Source: Oscheius tipulae
Taxonomy: Eukaryota > Nematoda > Chromadorea > Rhabditida > Rhabditidae
Direction: 5' to 3'
Length of the DNA stretch: 64,000 bases
Assembly: GCA_037178975.1 (NCBI GenBank)
Contig: JASJZH010000006.1
Span: forward strand, 4,464,001 to 4,528,000
The notes beneath the pieces were generated by a model. The model saw only the letters and a list, made by a program, of their open reading frames with translations. It searched no databases and was not told the origin of the DNA. Positions 15,201 to 26,647 of this stretch are shown in pieces; position 1 is the first letter of the stretch, and each line of letters opens with the position of its first letter. The translations under genes were made by a program, and so were the position numbers.

Positions 15201-17105
15201 AAGTACTGCTCCTCGAGTAGACGCCGTACTGAGACTGCTTCTAAATTGGGCTTCTCAACTGCGGCAAGAGCTGGCCAAATTCCTTGGTGGATGTCCGGTC
15301 GATCTCATTCCTAACACTACCTTTGATATTACCGATGGAACAATGACTCCTGCTGCCAAGTAGGAAAATCTCTTAACTTATTATGAGATTTATTTAAGGA
15401 AGTATTCATCACTACTCGAAAAAGGCAACACTCCATTCGAGATCGAAGATCTTCGAATCCAGCCTATCAAAAGGCTTTGGGCATTCCTTGTTCGAGAAAA
15501 TCACTTACAGAACATTTTTGTTTCTCATATTTACTCGTCTCAGGGACAACAGGTAATATCTAACGTATTAATTTGAACAAAGAACATACAGGAAATTCCA
15601 AACATTCGAAACGACCTCCTTTCTGGAAATATAGAGAACCAAACTATTCCGGAAGCTTTCAAGATCATTCAAAAAGACAATGAACCGATTGTTGCATTTG
15701 CTTGCAATCAGGTACGGTCTTTCTTCTAACTAATTGAAACAAAAAATTTAAGGAAAAACCCGGATTCCTGGTTGTGTCAAACGGTCGTGAGCTGCAGGAA
15801 ATGGACATTTCGAGCGTTTTTGAGGAGCGGGACAATCCGACATCATGGCTGTACAACCGAACGAGTCTTGATGTTCAACTAATGGCGATGAAGAAAGACG
15901 CTTTGAAGGATAATGACGATTACCAGTTGTTCACCGATGCACCCAATGCTAGTGGGAAAAGCGCGCAAATGGTATGTTTTTTATATTTGATTATTTTTAT
16001 ATGCTTCTCAGCAGCTAACACCTTGGATTGTTGACCGAAGTAGACGGGGTCTGGTTAAGGTAAACTAACTGTCGTGGTAGTGAATGGGGTGTTGTGCATT
16101 TTAAAAACTATCTGAGCGATACCAACTCTAGTTTTTAGCTCTTCAAGAGAACCGTGAACGGAATCAGAAGAATCGATTCTCATCCAACAGCTCCATTCTA
16201 TGTGACGGGCTCCACTGATGGATCCATCCGAATGTGGGAATGGGGAGTCGGTCAGCCTGTCTATACGGCTCGGATAGCTGGGCAACATGCTAAAGTTTCC
16301 AAAATAACCTTTTCCTGTAATGGCAATAAGTTCGCTGCTGTAGATGGCGATGGAATGCTGTGCATCTGGCAGGCATCTTTGGCGACTGAGCAGAAAAAAC
16401 CATTCTTTGTTAGTTTTTCTTGTTACATTTTCAGTTCTGGATCTTTAGAGCCATCGTTGCAACAACAAGTCGGCAGCAGATGTTCGCTTCCTCGGTCAAA
16501 GTTCATCAGTCCTTCTCACAGCCGGTTACAATACTGGCGACTACAATCTAGGGTTGTGGGACACTCTTCTTCCATCGAGCAAGGCGATGGTCCATTCGTG
16601 GGTAGCCCACCAAGAAGGAGCTACCTGCGCCATGTATCTGCCAAACCATCAGACGATCGTGTCTGGTGGACGACATGGAGACATATGCTATTGGGATGTA
16701 AGGCAGAGACAGCTGCGAGCTACTGTCAAAGCCTTTGAAACGAGCCAAGCTGTCAAGACATTGGTTACTGATCTCTCCCAAGATTTGATAGTTGCTGGAT
16801 CTAGCGAAGGAGATATAAAGGTGGACATACACATGCATAATATTCAATCTGTTTAGATCTGGTCTGCCGACAACACTCAGCTGATGTACGCCTTGGCCGG
16901 TGAGCACATTGCCAAAGGAGGCTTCTCTTTCCGTCAAGGTCAGCCAAACAAATCTCCAATTCTAAAAGGGTATTTAGTCGGTCAATCATCAGTGCAGGGT
17001 GTTCAACAGCTCTACATTGACCAACAGATGAGGCTTTTTTCTTGTGGAGCTGATGCGACTCTCAAGTTCCGCATGCTCCCATCAGTCTACAATCTGAATA
17101 TCTGA
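6271..17105 (+). CDS. rbc-1: Rabconnectin-3 alpha / DmX-like WD40 protein
   Basis: Starts MSVHQVITGALNRGENVYAI, matching the characteristic N-terminus of DmX-like proteins; the ATG lies 8 nt after a spliced-leader-type acceptor. Exons run with short introns to TGA at 17103-17105, giving a protein of well over 2,000 residues. N-terminal WD-like repeats are visible (IKYSPDGGFFAVAGENDCVVKI region, then FVHWLNNKELVFSL-like blocks). The Rav1p C-terminal homology block lies around 10960-12500 (EAARLSSPILPQYHPKQLIV, FGLLTELLTHTHLPG). Acidic linkers lie around 13200-13650. C-terminal WD40 repeats lie at 16150-17100 (GSTDGSIRMWEWG, GGRHGDICYWDVR). In other animals this protein is the RAVE-like subunit that, with rabconnectin-3 beta, assembles and activates V-ATPase on synaptic vesicles and endosomes. 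An AATAAA follows at 17344-17349. Family assignment is secure; exact exon borders between 9960 and 10500 are not. Confidence 0.93.
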
Positions 17106-18089
17106 AGCTCAAGTCATAGATAATCTCTAGTTCTTTCCCCAGAGCTCATATTGAATCTAGTCTGTTATGAATTAGTCAAAATAGTCTATCAAAACTTTTT
17201 TCACTTTAATTCACTTTTCACTGTTGTGTTGCCTGCTGGTAGCTTTTGTAAAGTATTATGTAAATAAGCCAAATTGTGCATACTCTGTCAAATAACATTC
17301 AACTTTCATGTCTCGTGATTAGATCTATTTATTTTCTCTTTCAAATAAAGTTTCTCTAACGTCCAAAATAGTGAAGGCGATTGGAGGAAGTTGTTTCGTG
17401 ACATCGTGCACGCGAGTCTTCATAGCGTGCGAAGTGTCGCAGGTAGAGGTAAATCATTCACTACCATGCTCGCCTCTTCTAAGTAAATCTGGAGAATTTC
17501 TGATGAAGATTGTCGAAAAATTGTTGATGACGCGGTTGTAAGTGCCCACGCCAAGTTTCGAAGATGCATACGCATCTGAGTTTTGGACTTGGAACCGTTG
17601 AAGCGCGGCATGGAACAAAGAAACCTGACAAAAAGTGGAGTATGCACTTCGAAAGTGATTTCTGCTGAACACCTCAAAATGTCACAGAACTCGGAATAGA
17701 TCATTCCTCGTGGATGGAAATCTATGTAATCCGAAGTAGTCACAATCGTTTGTTTTACTGTTTTTTAGATTAAGGAAGACAAAAATTAAATGACCATCCG
17801 GTCCTCGTGGCTATTTAAAGGGCCACAGTCGAAACGAACATGTCCATCAGTCCGGCTCATTTCCGAAGCTAATGTCAACAAAACTTCTATCCTATTGACT
17901 TCCTCCTCGTTAGCCTCACTGATTATGCTTTTGGTCCATAAGACAAAGTTGTCCTTATGTCAAAGCTAGCTCTTTTATGGGGCGGAGCGACTGACGCAGC
18001 TGTGCTTCAGGATTCGTTCTTCTTGGGTACGGGGCGGAGTCTTCTTCTGACCCTATAAAAGGAGTCTACCCAAGAAGTGTCACTTGGAC
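17106..18089. other. rbc-1 / flp-8 intergenic region
   Basis: Contains the rbc-1 3' UTR (poly(A) signal 17344-17349) and the flp-8 upstream region. An open frame on the minus strand at 17420-17743 was considered and not called. Two copies of GGGGCGGAG and a TATA-like box lie just before flp-8. Confidence 0.6.
17979..18060 (+). promoter_or_regulatory. flp-8 proximal promoter: two GC boxes and TATA box
   Basis: GGGGCGGAG occurs at 17979-17987 and again at 18031-18039, followed by TATAAAA at 18054-18060, about 30 nt before the flp-8 ATG. The GC boxes resemble Sp1/KLF-type binding sites. A third copy lies 42 nt before the rig-3 ATG. The motif, spacing and repetition are seen directly; factor identity is inference. 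Confidence 0.5.
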
Positions 18090-18902
18090 ATGCAGCTGGC
18101 TCTTGCTCTAACCGTGCTCACCATAGCATCCGTATTCGCCGAGTGCGACCTTGGAGGTCTCAGTGAGTCTCAACGCCCTATGGCTCTTCGCGTCTGTAAA
18201 CTCGAGGTAACACATTACGCTATGATAATATGTCCTAGAGATTGTTCGTACATCTCTTTCCAGTTATTGCGCTGTTTAAAATCAATTTTTCTTTATATTT
18301 GGACCACAACCATATGCCATAAGAATCATTGCACATTACCAAAGGCATCAGTTAGTATGCACGCAAGCATCCTACCCCTCGAGCATTACTGAGAACATTT
18401 TTATTTTTATCAAAGTCAAAGAACATACAAGTTTCTTTCAGCAAGAAGTAGCCGTTCTGGAAAACGCCGTTCAGGAACTTCTCCAGCGTGCCGGTATACC
18501 ATTCTAATGTACCTGCTCTACAAAGCAATTTTAGACATCACACTGAACGAGGAAGAGACTGCTGCTCCACAGAAGAGAAAGAATGAGTTCATCAGATTCG
18601 GCAAGAGAAAGAACGAATTCATCCGTTTCGGAAAGAGGAAGAACGAGTTTATCCGGTAGGTTGTTGGGCTTGCACCCTGCATGACCGCCATCTGAATCTC
18701 AAAATGCATTCAATGCGCATTCGTAGCCTTTTCTACTTGTTTTCTCTCAACATTTGCAAATGCATGAACAGCTATGGAACGATGCGCGCAGACAATGACC
18801 CTTCCAAATTTTTGTCGCTTCAGGTTCGGCCGCTCTGACCCCGCTTTCCAGGAGGACTACTCTATGGAAAAGAGAAAGAACGAATTCATTCGCTTCGGAT
18901 AA
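18090..18902 (+). CDS. flp-8: FMRFamide-like neuropeptide precursor (KNEFIRFamide, AF1 type)
   Basis: Four exons. Exon 1 encodes a signal peptide ([20 protein letters not shown]) and start of the propeptide. Exon 2 begins after the acceptor near 18440. Exon 3 (about 18538-18656) carries APQKR followed by three tandem KNEFIRFG units, the third split by the last intron inside its RFG end. Exon 4 adds a spacer ([15 protein letters not shown]) and a final KNEFIRFG ending directly at TAA 18900-18902. KNEFIRFamide is the AF1 peptide of Ascaris and the product of C. elegans flp-8. Copies 1 and 2 are released at KR; copy 3 is followed by a single Arg; copy 4 is C-terminal and needs only amidation of Gly. 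Poly(A) signal at 18963-18968. Total of four copies; I recall three in C. elegans. Confidence 0.93.
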
Positions 18903-21643
18903 GCCCGTCCACAGAAACTGCGGATCTGGTATGCCTGCTGACGATATTCTGTCGATTAGACAAATAAACTATCTGTTATCCATTTTCTCTTATAAAAATT
19001 TTATTTGGTTGGTGAGTCCTCAAATCTGATTCCACAGACTCGGACAATGTTGCTTCTTGAACAAAGCTCTTTGTTAAAAATAGAGACTAATTGTTACGTC
19101 TCTCAAATATGAAAAGCTGGTTTTGAAGTATTTCACTTCCGCAGATAAGTCAGAAAATTTGACCAGAGGTTATAGCTTGGAAGCTTGTGAAGAGACATTC
19201 TACTTTATCTGTTTATTCCTTCAAATCAGCCGTTGTAACAAATGAGGTTGCAGGTACTTGAAGCATATATCCAGCTATAAAACTTAAACATTCTTATGGA
19301 AAATGTTAAACTTGAATAGGGATGAGTCGATCACTCCGTCATAGCTTATAAAATGAAACAAATAAGGTCAGTGTGGGATGATCTCTGAACCTGTCATAGA
19401 GCAAATTTAGTTTTGGACTAATCTTAGAGCGCCAAGAGGACTGACAAGATTCTACAGCAGAGTAACTTGATAGATTTATACCTATCTGGGTGTTTTTTCT
19501 CGACTTTGCCTCCCTCTAGCCTCAGCCTCATTTGCAATTTCCCATCGTCAAACACATCCCATTATACTCGTGCGAATAAGTTTTTACATGTAAAGTGTTT
19601 CAGGTGTCGGAGAGAAACAAAAAGTCATTGTTTGCAGGGAGAAAGTGGAATTGAATCCTGTCCAACTGGTATCCTTCTCCCGTCAACCACTCTCTCCTCC
19701 TCGTTTAGGCTTCCGCCAAAACAAGACTCTCTGACCGTTTGAAATTCGTAACAGGCGCCCGTTTACACACAATGAGTAAAGGAGGATTGTTACGTATTAC
19801 CTCAAGCAAATCGGGTTTACGACAGACAGTAGCCCCCGAAGGGAAATATGTCGGGTATTGATAACGGCGTCGTCACAAATCATCAACCTTGAATGCCGAC
19901 ACTTTTGGTCCCTTCTGTCCAAATTACAACAGCAAAGCAATCTGTTTACCCCACTACTTGTCCACTTGCTTACAAACTTGTCTCACCGCAAATAAGCAGA
20001 GGCGTACATTTTTGGATTAGGCAGCGATTTGAAACATGCCGCGCGAGAAAAGGGAGGAACGGATCTTCTTTATGCGGCATTATGTACCGGTTTCAGCTTA
20101 CTTCATTGTCAGACTCTGGTATATACTCTGGTTCTATTGTCAATCATATTTATGCTTTTGCTTAAGTCTATCAATTGCAAATATAAGTAGTATGGTGTTT
20201 TATTGGTTTTCAATTGAAGGAAAACAAAGTGCTTTTCAGCTTCTAGTACAACTTAAGCGAATGTAAGGAGGTGTAATTTTTGTTTATACTCTCACTTATA
20301 ATCTAATGTAGCATTTGTAAAATGTGGAACCCGGTTGCTTATTTCATATACCGCAATGTACATACCATACAAATTAACTGTAGGTGATTTTGCGTACTCA
20401 TTTATCCGACCTCCATTTTCCGCATTACCTAAAAGTGCAAGTGATTTCCTTCCTTCCAGGACTGATCGTATGTATCAGACCGTTCCAATTTGATTGCGCG
20501 CGTGACCCGCATATTGTTTTATAGTGCTTCACGTCTGTACTCATTAAGCCTACTACCTGAGATTCGACCAAATTCTTACTGGCTGTCGGTTACCGAGGCG
20601 CCAAGCACTGTGGTCTCTTTGTAGCTCTCTTAGCGCATTTCTCTGAAGAAGACAATCAGTTTTGTTTTTACTTTTCACCCTCGACTTGCCACCGAGTCTC
20701 AGAGTGAGGCTGACCTCCTTAGGCTACTTCAGACGCCTCATTGCGTCGACTTGGCATCAAGTATTTGCCCAGATCGCTACAATTTTAAACTTCCGATTTG
20801 TCCCGCTCTACGTCGACTTTTAAAGCATTTATTCGGATTTTTTGAAATTAAAACAACAAGTTTTTCATTGATAATTACCGGACCTGCCTAGTCAGACCGG
20901 TGGCTATTCGAACAAGGTAATACCGTGATTGGCCTCAATGTCGCTTTCGGACCCTGTTGGCTTAGCCCCGCTATCACTCTTTTGTCCTTTAACCTCCTCT
21001 GTTTTCACTCAAAACGGGAAAGTCGAACGCTTAATCGCGTCATTAGGAAGTTCAGTTCCAGACAACTTTCGTCTCTGCGCAGCCTTTCTCCATACTCAAA
21101 ACTCCCGTCACTTTCATTATTCCTCTTCGATTCCGGTAGAAACAGCTGAGCTTAAGTTTTTAACAAGATTGTTCATCTACCAGACAGGACAGTTGCCCTA
21201 TCGCCAAGCTAGTTTCTCGCTTGATGCTGCGCAACCGAATAGCGTGACTTGTGAGTCAGGTGTCTGACATGTCCAGTTTGAGCGAAATCTGTGGCTGCCA
21301 AGCGCATTTCAGGTGAGTGCAAAAGAACTGGTCAGCTGGATCTGGTCGGCCATAGCAGCACAACCAGCCGGTGACGCACTACCTAATAGGGCCTCGCTGA
21401 CCCTCACGGCTACTTTCCTTTGCCAGACCGGCCGACGACAATTATAGCTATTCTTCTTCGGCTTCTTTTACAAGCTCTTGACAAATTCCTTGTTGCTTTT
21501 CCCGAATTCTGTCTGTTTAATCTGCATCTAGCCCTCTATTATCTTGTATTACCATTGAACACGCGACTTGACTCCCAAAGCACTTTCACCTATCTGTTTA
21601 CTACTTCGCGCTCACTTTATACACGTTCCAATTACAGGTTTGG
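18903..21643. other. 2.7-kb intergenic region upstream of daf-6
   Basis: After the flp-8 poly(A) signal there is no convincing coding exon on either strand. Open frames at 19467, 19893, 20925 and 21420 are short, unlike proteins, and lack splice context. The region is the likely promoter/enhancer of the patched-related gene. No repeat family was recognised. Confidence 0.55.
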
Positions 21644-24600
21644 ATGGGCCTATCATGTGTGGAGGCCTCGGTCCGACGATTATTTGAATGGTACGGTCCT
21701 GTCGCCCACCGATATCGTTGGCCTCTATTTATTATTCCTATTATTATTTCTGCAATCCTATCCGTCGGATTATTGCGATTAAAAGAACTGAGGGTGGATG
21801 ACCCGTCTTACGTTTTTACGCCCAGCGACGCTAGGTAAGTGTGACAAGTCCTTTTATCTATTTAGGTTGTTCCAATACATACATGAGAGATCGACTTTTT
21901 CAGGTGGCGAAGGGAACTGAAAGTTTTCTCCGACAATTGGCCTCTGAACGAAAACAAATTTCTACCAGGGAAGTCTTTTGAGATGAAGAGGTTTATTAAC
22001 ATCTTGATAAGGTAAGGAATGAGCATCGTAAAACATGCGACTCTTTAGATCGAAAGATGGCGGATCAGTTCTTCGAGAGCCGATTTTGAAGGAGATAAAA
22101 ATTTTGAATGAGTGGATAGTCAGGAATATCAGTGTTCCAACAGACGATCGAAAATTTAACCTTACCTATCAGGTAATTTGCTTATAGACAACAAAATACC
22201 GTCTTAGGATTTGTGCCTGAGCTATGACTGGGTTTGTGGTGGCAATGAGCACATCGAAATGCTTCTGCAAAGACAAAAAGTCGGCCAAGTCATCGACCTT
22301 TCTTACCCGAGAGGTGGCAATGACGTAATTACGCAAAGTTGCATCTGACTCTTCTTGCTTATTCAGGATACTCCCGTTTACCTTGGCTCTATTCTTGGGG
22401 ACATTGAGCTATCCACAGAAAACAAAACAGTGGTCGCAGCAAACCTAACACAGCTATTCTACTTCCTGAAACAAGAACAGAAACTGATCAGGGACTACTC
22501 ATCGGCATTTTCTTACGCTGTGGAGAAATTTATTTTGAAGCACTATCAATCGGATCTCATCACATTGTCGTTTGCACACTACCAGTCTCTTCAGGTCGAA
22601 CAATGTTTTTCTTGACAAATCGTATTTCAGGATGGACTAGACGAGAATGCTCAGAAATTTGCACCAAACTTCATCTTTAGTTTCACAACATTGTCCATTT
22701 ACGCACTCATCTGTTCCATATGCATTCGGAAAAAACCGAAAAAGGGTATTGATTGGATAAGGAGTAAACCATGGCTAGCTTGTGCCGGTAAACAAATTAT
22801 GAGATCAAATATCAAAATTTTCAGGATTGGTCACCACCTTGATGGCCATTGCAAGCGGTTTCGGAGGGCTCCTATTACTTGGCATTCACTTCAATGTCAT
22901 TATTACCATCATTCCTTTCCTCAACATTGGTACAGTGACACGCTATTCAAATGACAACCTTTTGTAGCTATTGGAATAGACGACATGTTCATCATGAATG
23001 CTTGTTGGGAGAAATCAGACGAGAAAAAGAGCACACAGGATCGTATGTCGGAAACACTTGCCCATGCTGGAGTAGCTGTCAGTATTACTAATATCACCGA
23101 CATAATGTCCTTTGCAATTGGTCAGCGGATGCGATTATGAAACAACAGGTCTTTTTTAAGGATGTTTCACGGATCTGCCTGGAATCCAACTGTTCTGTGC
23201 CTATGCCAGTGTCTCTATTGCCTTCTGCTACATCTATCAGCTCACGTTTTTCTGCGGCTTGATGGCAATAATGGGTGACATTGAAAAAGAGAATAGACAC
23301 AGTCTCTTCTTCTACAAGAAAGTGAAGAGCATCAACGTCTCAGATTTTGATGGAGACAAGCTATCCAGATACCCAACAAACTTGAAGCAATTTCAGCGAA
23401 CCAAAAGGTGAGATTGTAGCAAGTAATCCTACAAGATAATGTTAGCTCGAAATACATATCTGATCTGAGTTCCGAAGTCTCCAGTACTGGTTCAAGGGCG
23501 TCTTCCGACTTCAGTTTTTCTTCAATGGAAACTGCAAAAGCTGTCTCACCGCCTCCAATGGATCAATCTCCTCCGCTGTACCAATCGCACATTGCTCTAG
23601 AGAATTTGAAACACAAGGCTAGTCTTTCATCTTCTTTCGGATGTACGTTTCTACAGGAACCGAGCAAAATCGTGAAGTTTTTTGGAAAAAAGTACGGTCC
23701 CTTCATTTTAAGCAACCCAGTTCGGCTTGTTGCTTCTTTACTGTTTGCTGCTTATTTATCAGGAGCATATTATGGTAGGAAAGTGTAGCATGTTATTTAT
23801 TTTTTATCCACAGGTTGTGCCAACTTCCGAGAAGGCTTGAATCCTGGCAACTTGGTCACAAATGATCACTACATATCAAGTTTCTTTCGTGACGTCAAGT
23901 CATTGTGGAAATCTGGACCACAACTGCATGTGGCCATTTTGAATCCACCTGATTTGATCAATGCCAAATCGAGGTATATCTTTTCTCAAGCATATAAAAA
24001 CTGAATCTGTTCTCAGGGATCTCATTCTGGAAATTGTCGCGGCTTTTGAGAATACCGAGTACACGATGGGGCGAGAAGGAACAATGTTCTTTCTATTAGA
24101 ATACTACAACTATCTTGACCAGCTGAATGTGGAAATAGAAGACACTTCGAAGTTGTGGCACCAAAAACTGAGGTTGGCTCTATCAAACTTCTCACTTGAT
24201 CAATATAGATCTTGGCTCAAGTTCACTGGCGGAGCTGCTCAGTGGGAGAGCGACATTCATTGGAATGAGACCAAGCCTAACGCTATGTCCGCTTTCCGTT
24301 TTGAGGTGAGGGAAATATACTTCCCAATGTAATTTCTTAGGTTGCTATGAAACACATTGTTGAACCGAACGATCACAAGTTGGCAGCCAAAATGATGCGA
24401 GATATTGGGGATCGACAGCCTCTTCATGTCGAAGTTTATCACGAGGTACCACTTATCAATTGCTATATAACATCCGCGTTTCAGATGTTTCCGTTTGCCG
24501 ACCAGTATCTGATCATCCTTCCGGCCACCATTCAAAACGTAGTTATCTCTCTTCTCTGCATGACTGGCGTCAGTTTGTTAATGGTCCCCAGTCTACCTTG

Positions 24601-25098
24601 CGGTCAGTTCTCAAAGTTGAATAAACTTCAGATATTTTCAGCAGTTGTGATATTCTTTGCGATAATTTCCATCAATATTGGTGTCTTTGGCTATATGACC
24701 ATTTGGGGAGTCAACCTGGACGCCGTTTCTATGATCTCCATCATTATGAGTATCGGCTTCGCCGTTGATCTGTCTGCTCACATTATCTACGCCTTCGTGA
24801 CATCTCATGGTGAAACTCACGAACGAGTTATTGGAGCTCTCGAGGCTTTAGGCTGGCCCATATTCCAGGTAGGCAATGATAACATGCTCGGAAACTTTAA
24901 AAACAGGGTGCTTCCTCAACAATTGCGGGTATTAGTATTCTCTACACTGTGGACGCATATATTATTCTTGTCTTCTTCAAAACAATCTGGCTCACTATGG
25001 TCATCGGAGCAATCCACGGATTGTTTTTCATCCCAGTTTTTCTTTCCCTGTTCCCGGTTTCCATTTTCCGTATACCTAAATCCACCGAAATCCACTAA
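21644..25098 (+). CDS. daf-6: Patched-related membrane protein, probable DAF-6 orthologue
   Basis: ATG at 21644 lies 6 nt after an ATTACAG acceptor, consistent with trans-splicing. About a dozen exons join to TAA 25096-25098, giving roughly 900 residues. Visible parts: TM1 (WPLFIIPIIISAILSVGLL); a large extracellular loop; a sterol-sensing-like block around 22680-23280 with TM helices and the conserved AIGIDDMFIMN in TM4; a Ser-rich cytoplasmic loop (23450-23640); a second extracellular loop; and a C-terminal TM block with SIGFAVDLSAHIIYAF (GxxxD) and GASSTIAGISILYT. The acidic residues of the RND-type transporter core are kept in both halves. In C. elegans, DAF-6 shapes the lumen of glial tubes around sensory endings. 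The specific orthology rests mainly on position between flp-8 and the nac-1-like gene, which I recall as neighbours of daf-6 (F31F6.5); the family itself is certain. Confidence 0.85.
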
Positions 25099-26647
25099 CT
25101 CCTCAAGATTCGGGACCACAAGTTACAGGTCAAAAAGTCTTTCAGAAATATATCCCAATGTCTCCTCTAGCTTTATTATTGTTCGTGTGCGGTTGTGCAA
25201 TCTATATGTCGTCATTTTGATATTGCTCAATCCATAAAGTATTTGGTCATGTTTATAAATCAATCTGTCATACAACACGATAGACGCCACAAGCGTTTTC
25301 TCCTCTTTTCTTCGTCAAAACAGTCGCTGTTGATAAAATACGCTCCCTTTCGCCGCTGGTCATCTTTCTATCCATTGCCTGAAGCGAACAAATTTAGTGT
25401 AAGCGATAAATACAGTACTTCCAGCTTACCATGACTGCTCCCAGTGCAACCGTATCAGTTCGGCACCAAATTACTCTTCCGCCGAGTCCTCATCCCAATC
25501 CTTTTCTTTTATTCTTAATCTTTTTGCAGTCATGATATTCTCCCTTACTGGTGTAATGAGGCTCAACAAGCTCTCAGTTTGGTGAAATACGCGGGCTTGT
25601 GTGATCTTTCGAAGACCAATACTGACGTGTTGGAAAATGTTTGCTAGTATACTGTGAACATTTCCAGGAGAATCGCAATTCAATTCAGAACAGTCTTTCT
25701 GGACGTCAAGCCGCCGCTTTGAATAAGAAGAAGGCCGAACGCAAAGCCTATAGAGCCTAAGTTTGTTCAATCGAACGTCCACCAGCTAGTACTTGTCATA
25801 ACCCTGTAAAGAGTTAATTGCAGTTCAAAGTGTTTTAATTTCTTTTCAGTCCTTTCAAATGTGTTTTTACCAGATTTTTGGATCTTACCTTTTTATTTTC
25901 TTTTCATTGAACAAATCATAAAAATCCCAGCGTTTTGACACTAAAACGACGAAATACCCTTTAGGCATTTGTGGAGCTCCAACATCTCATTTCCATCACG
26001 AACTACCGTAAAACACTTTGAACTGCAACACATACACCTAGTATAGTTTTTCCTGCTCATCCAAACAATTATTTCCTGGCAGGTGGCTGGTGGCACTGAG
26101 GTTCTGATTGTCGCGCAGCGGTTTGGAGGTGGAAACAACAGAAGAAACACGAGAACGGCTCCTTTGAGGTCAACCGGTGCGTATTGTGCCAGATAGGAAA
26201 TTGCTTAATTGACTCTTCAAAAGATTATGATGCCCACTTTGCCTCACTTTTGAACTCTTTTACATGGAAACACTCATTTTACTTTGAAACCAAATATTCC
26301 ATCGATTATGTAGAGTGTGGTTAAACATGAAATGAATAACGAAATAATCAAAACTGTTGACACATAGTCCCTCACAAATTAAATAACTAACTCAATTTAG
26401 TAGATTGTCTGCACATGTAGCTCGGAAACAACGGAAAACGGTCTTTATATCTCTGTTGCGCCATGTCTCTTCGAACATTGCGCAACCCCTGGAACTTCCA
26501 GTGCTTTTGTCTCATGCTGAATCAGTTTCGTTTGCCCGGGCTCCTTCTTGTCGTATTCATTCTCGGACGCGCTCCCAAGCTCTGTATTGTATTCGAGGGG
26601 GCGGAGCCAGCCTGCGAACGAGCACTTTGGTGGAGCCGACGGCTACC
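25099..26647. other. daf-6 / rig-3 intergenic region
   Basis: About 1.5 kb. A patch at 25430-25790 has protein-like open frames on both strands, but neither gives a clean spliced gene (see rejected items). The rest shows no gene. GGGGCGGAG at 26598-26606 lies 42 nt before the rig-3 ATG. Confidence 0.5.

Noticed and set aside
17420..17743. 107-codon minus-strand frame between rbc-1 and flp-8
   Set aside because: No start context or splice signals, overlaps the flp-8 upstream region, and its composition is not clearly protein-like.
19467..21300. Several 60-110-codon frames upstream of daf-6
   Set aside because: No domain, signal or splice pattern; expected by chance in 2.7 kb.
25430..25782. 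Protein-like frames on both strands (minus frame of 103 codons; plus-strand spliced reading ending LNKKKAERKAYRA*)
   Set aside because: The plus-strand version needs a 29-nt intron and a weak donor; the minus-strand version has no exon context. Only one could be real and neither is supported enough; possibly a decayed exon.
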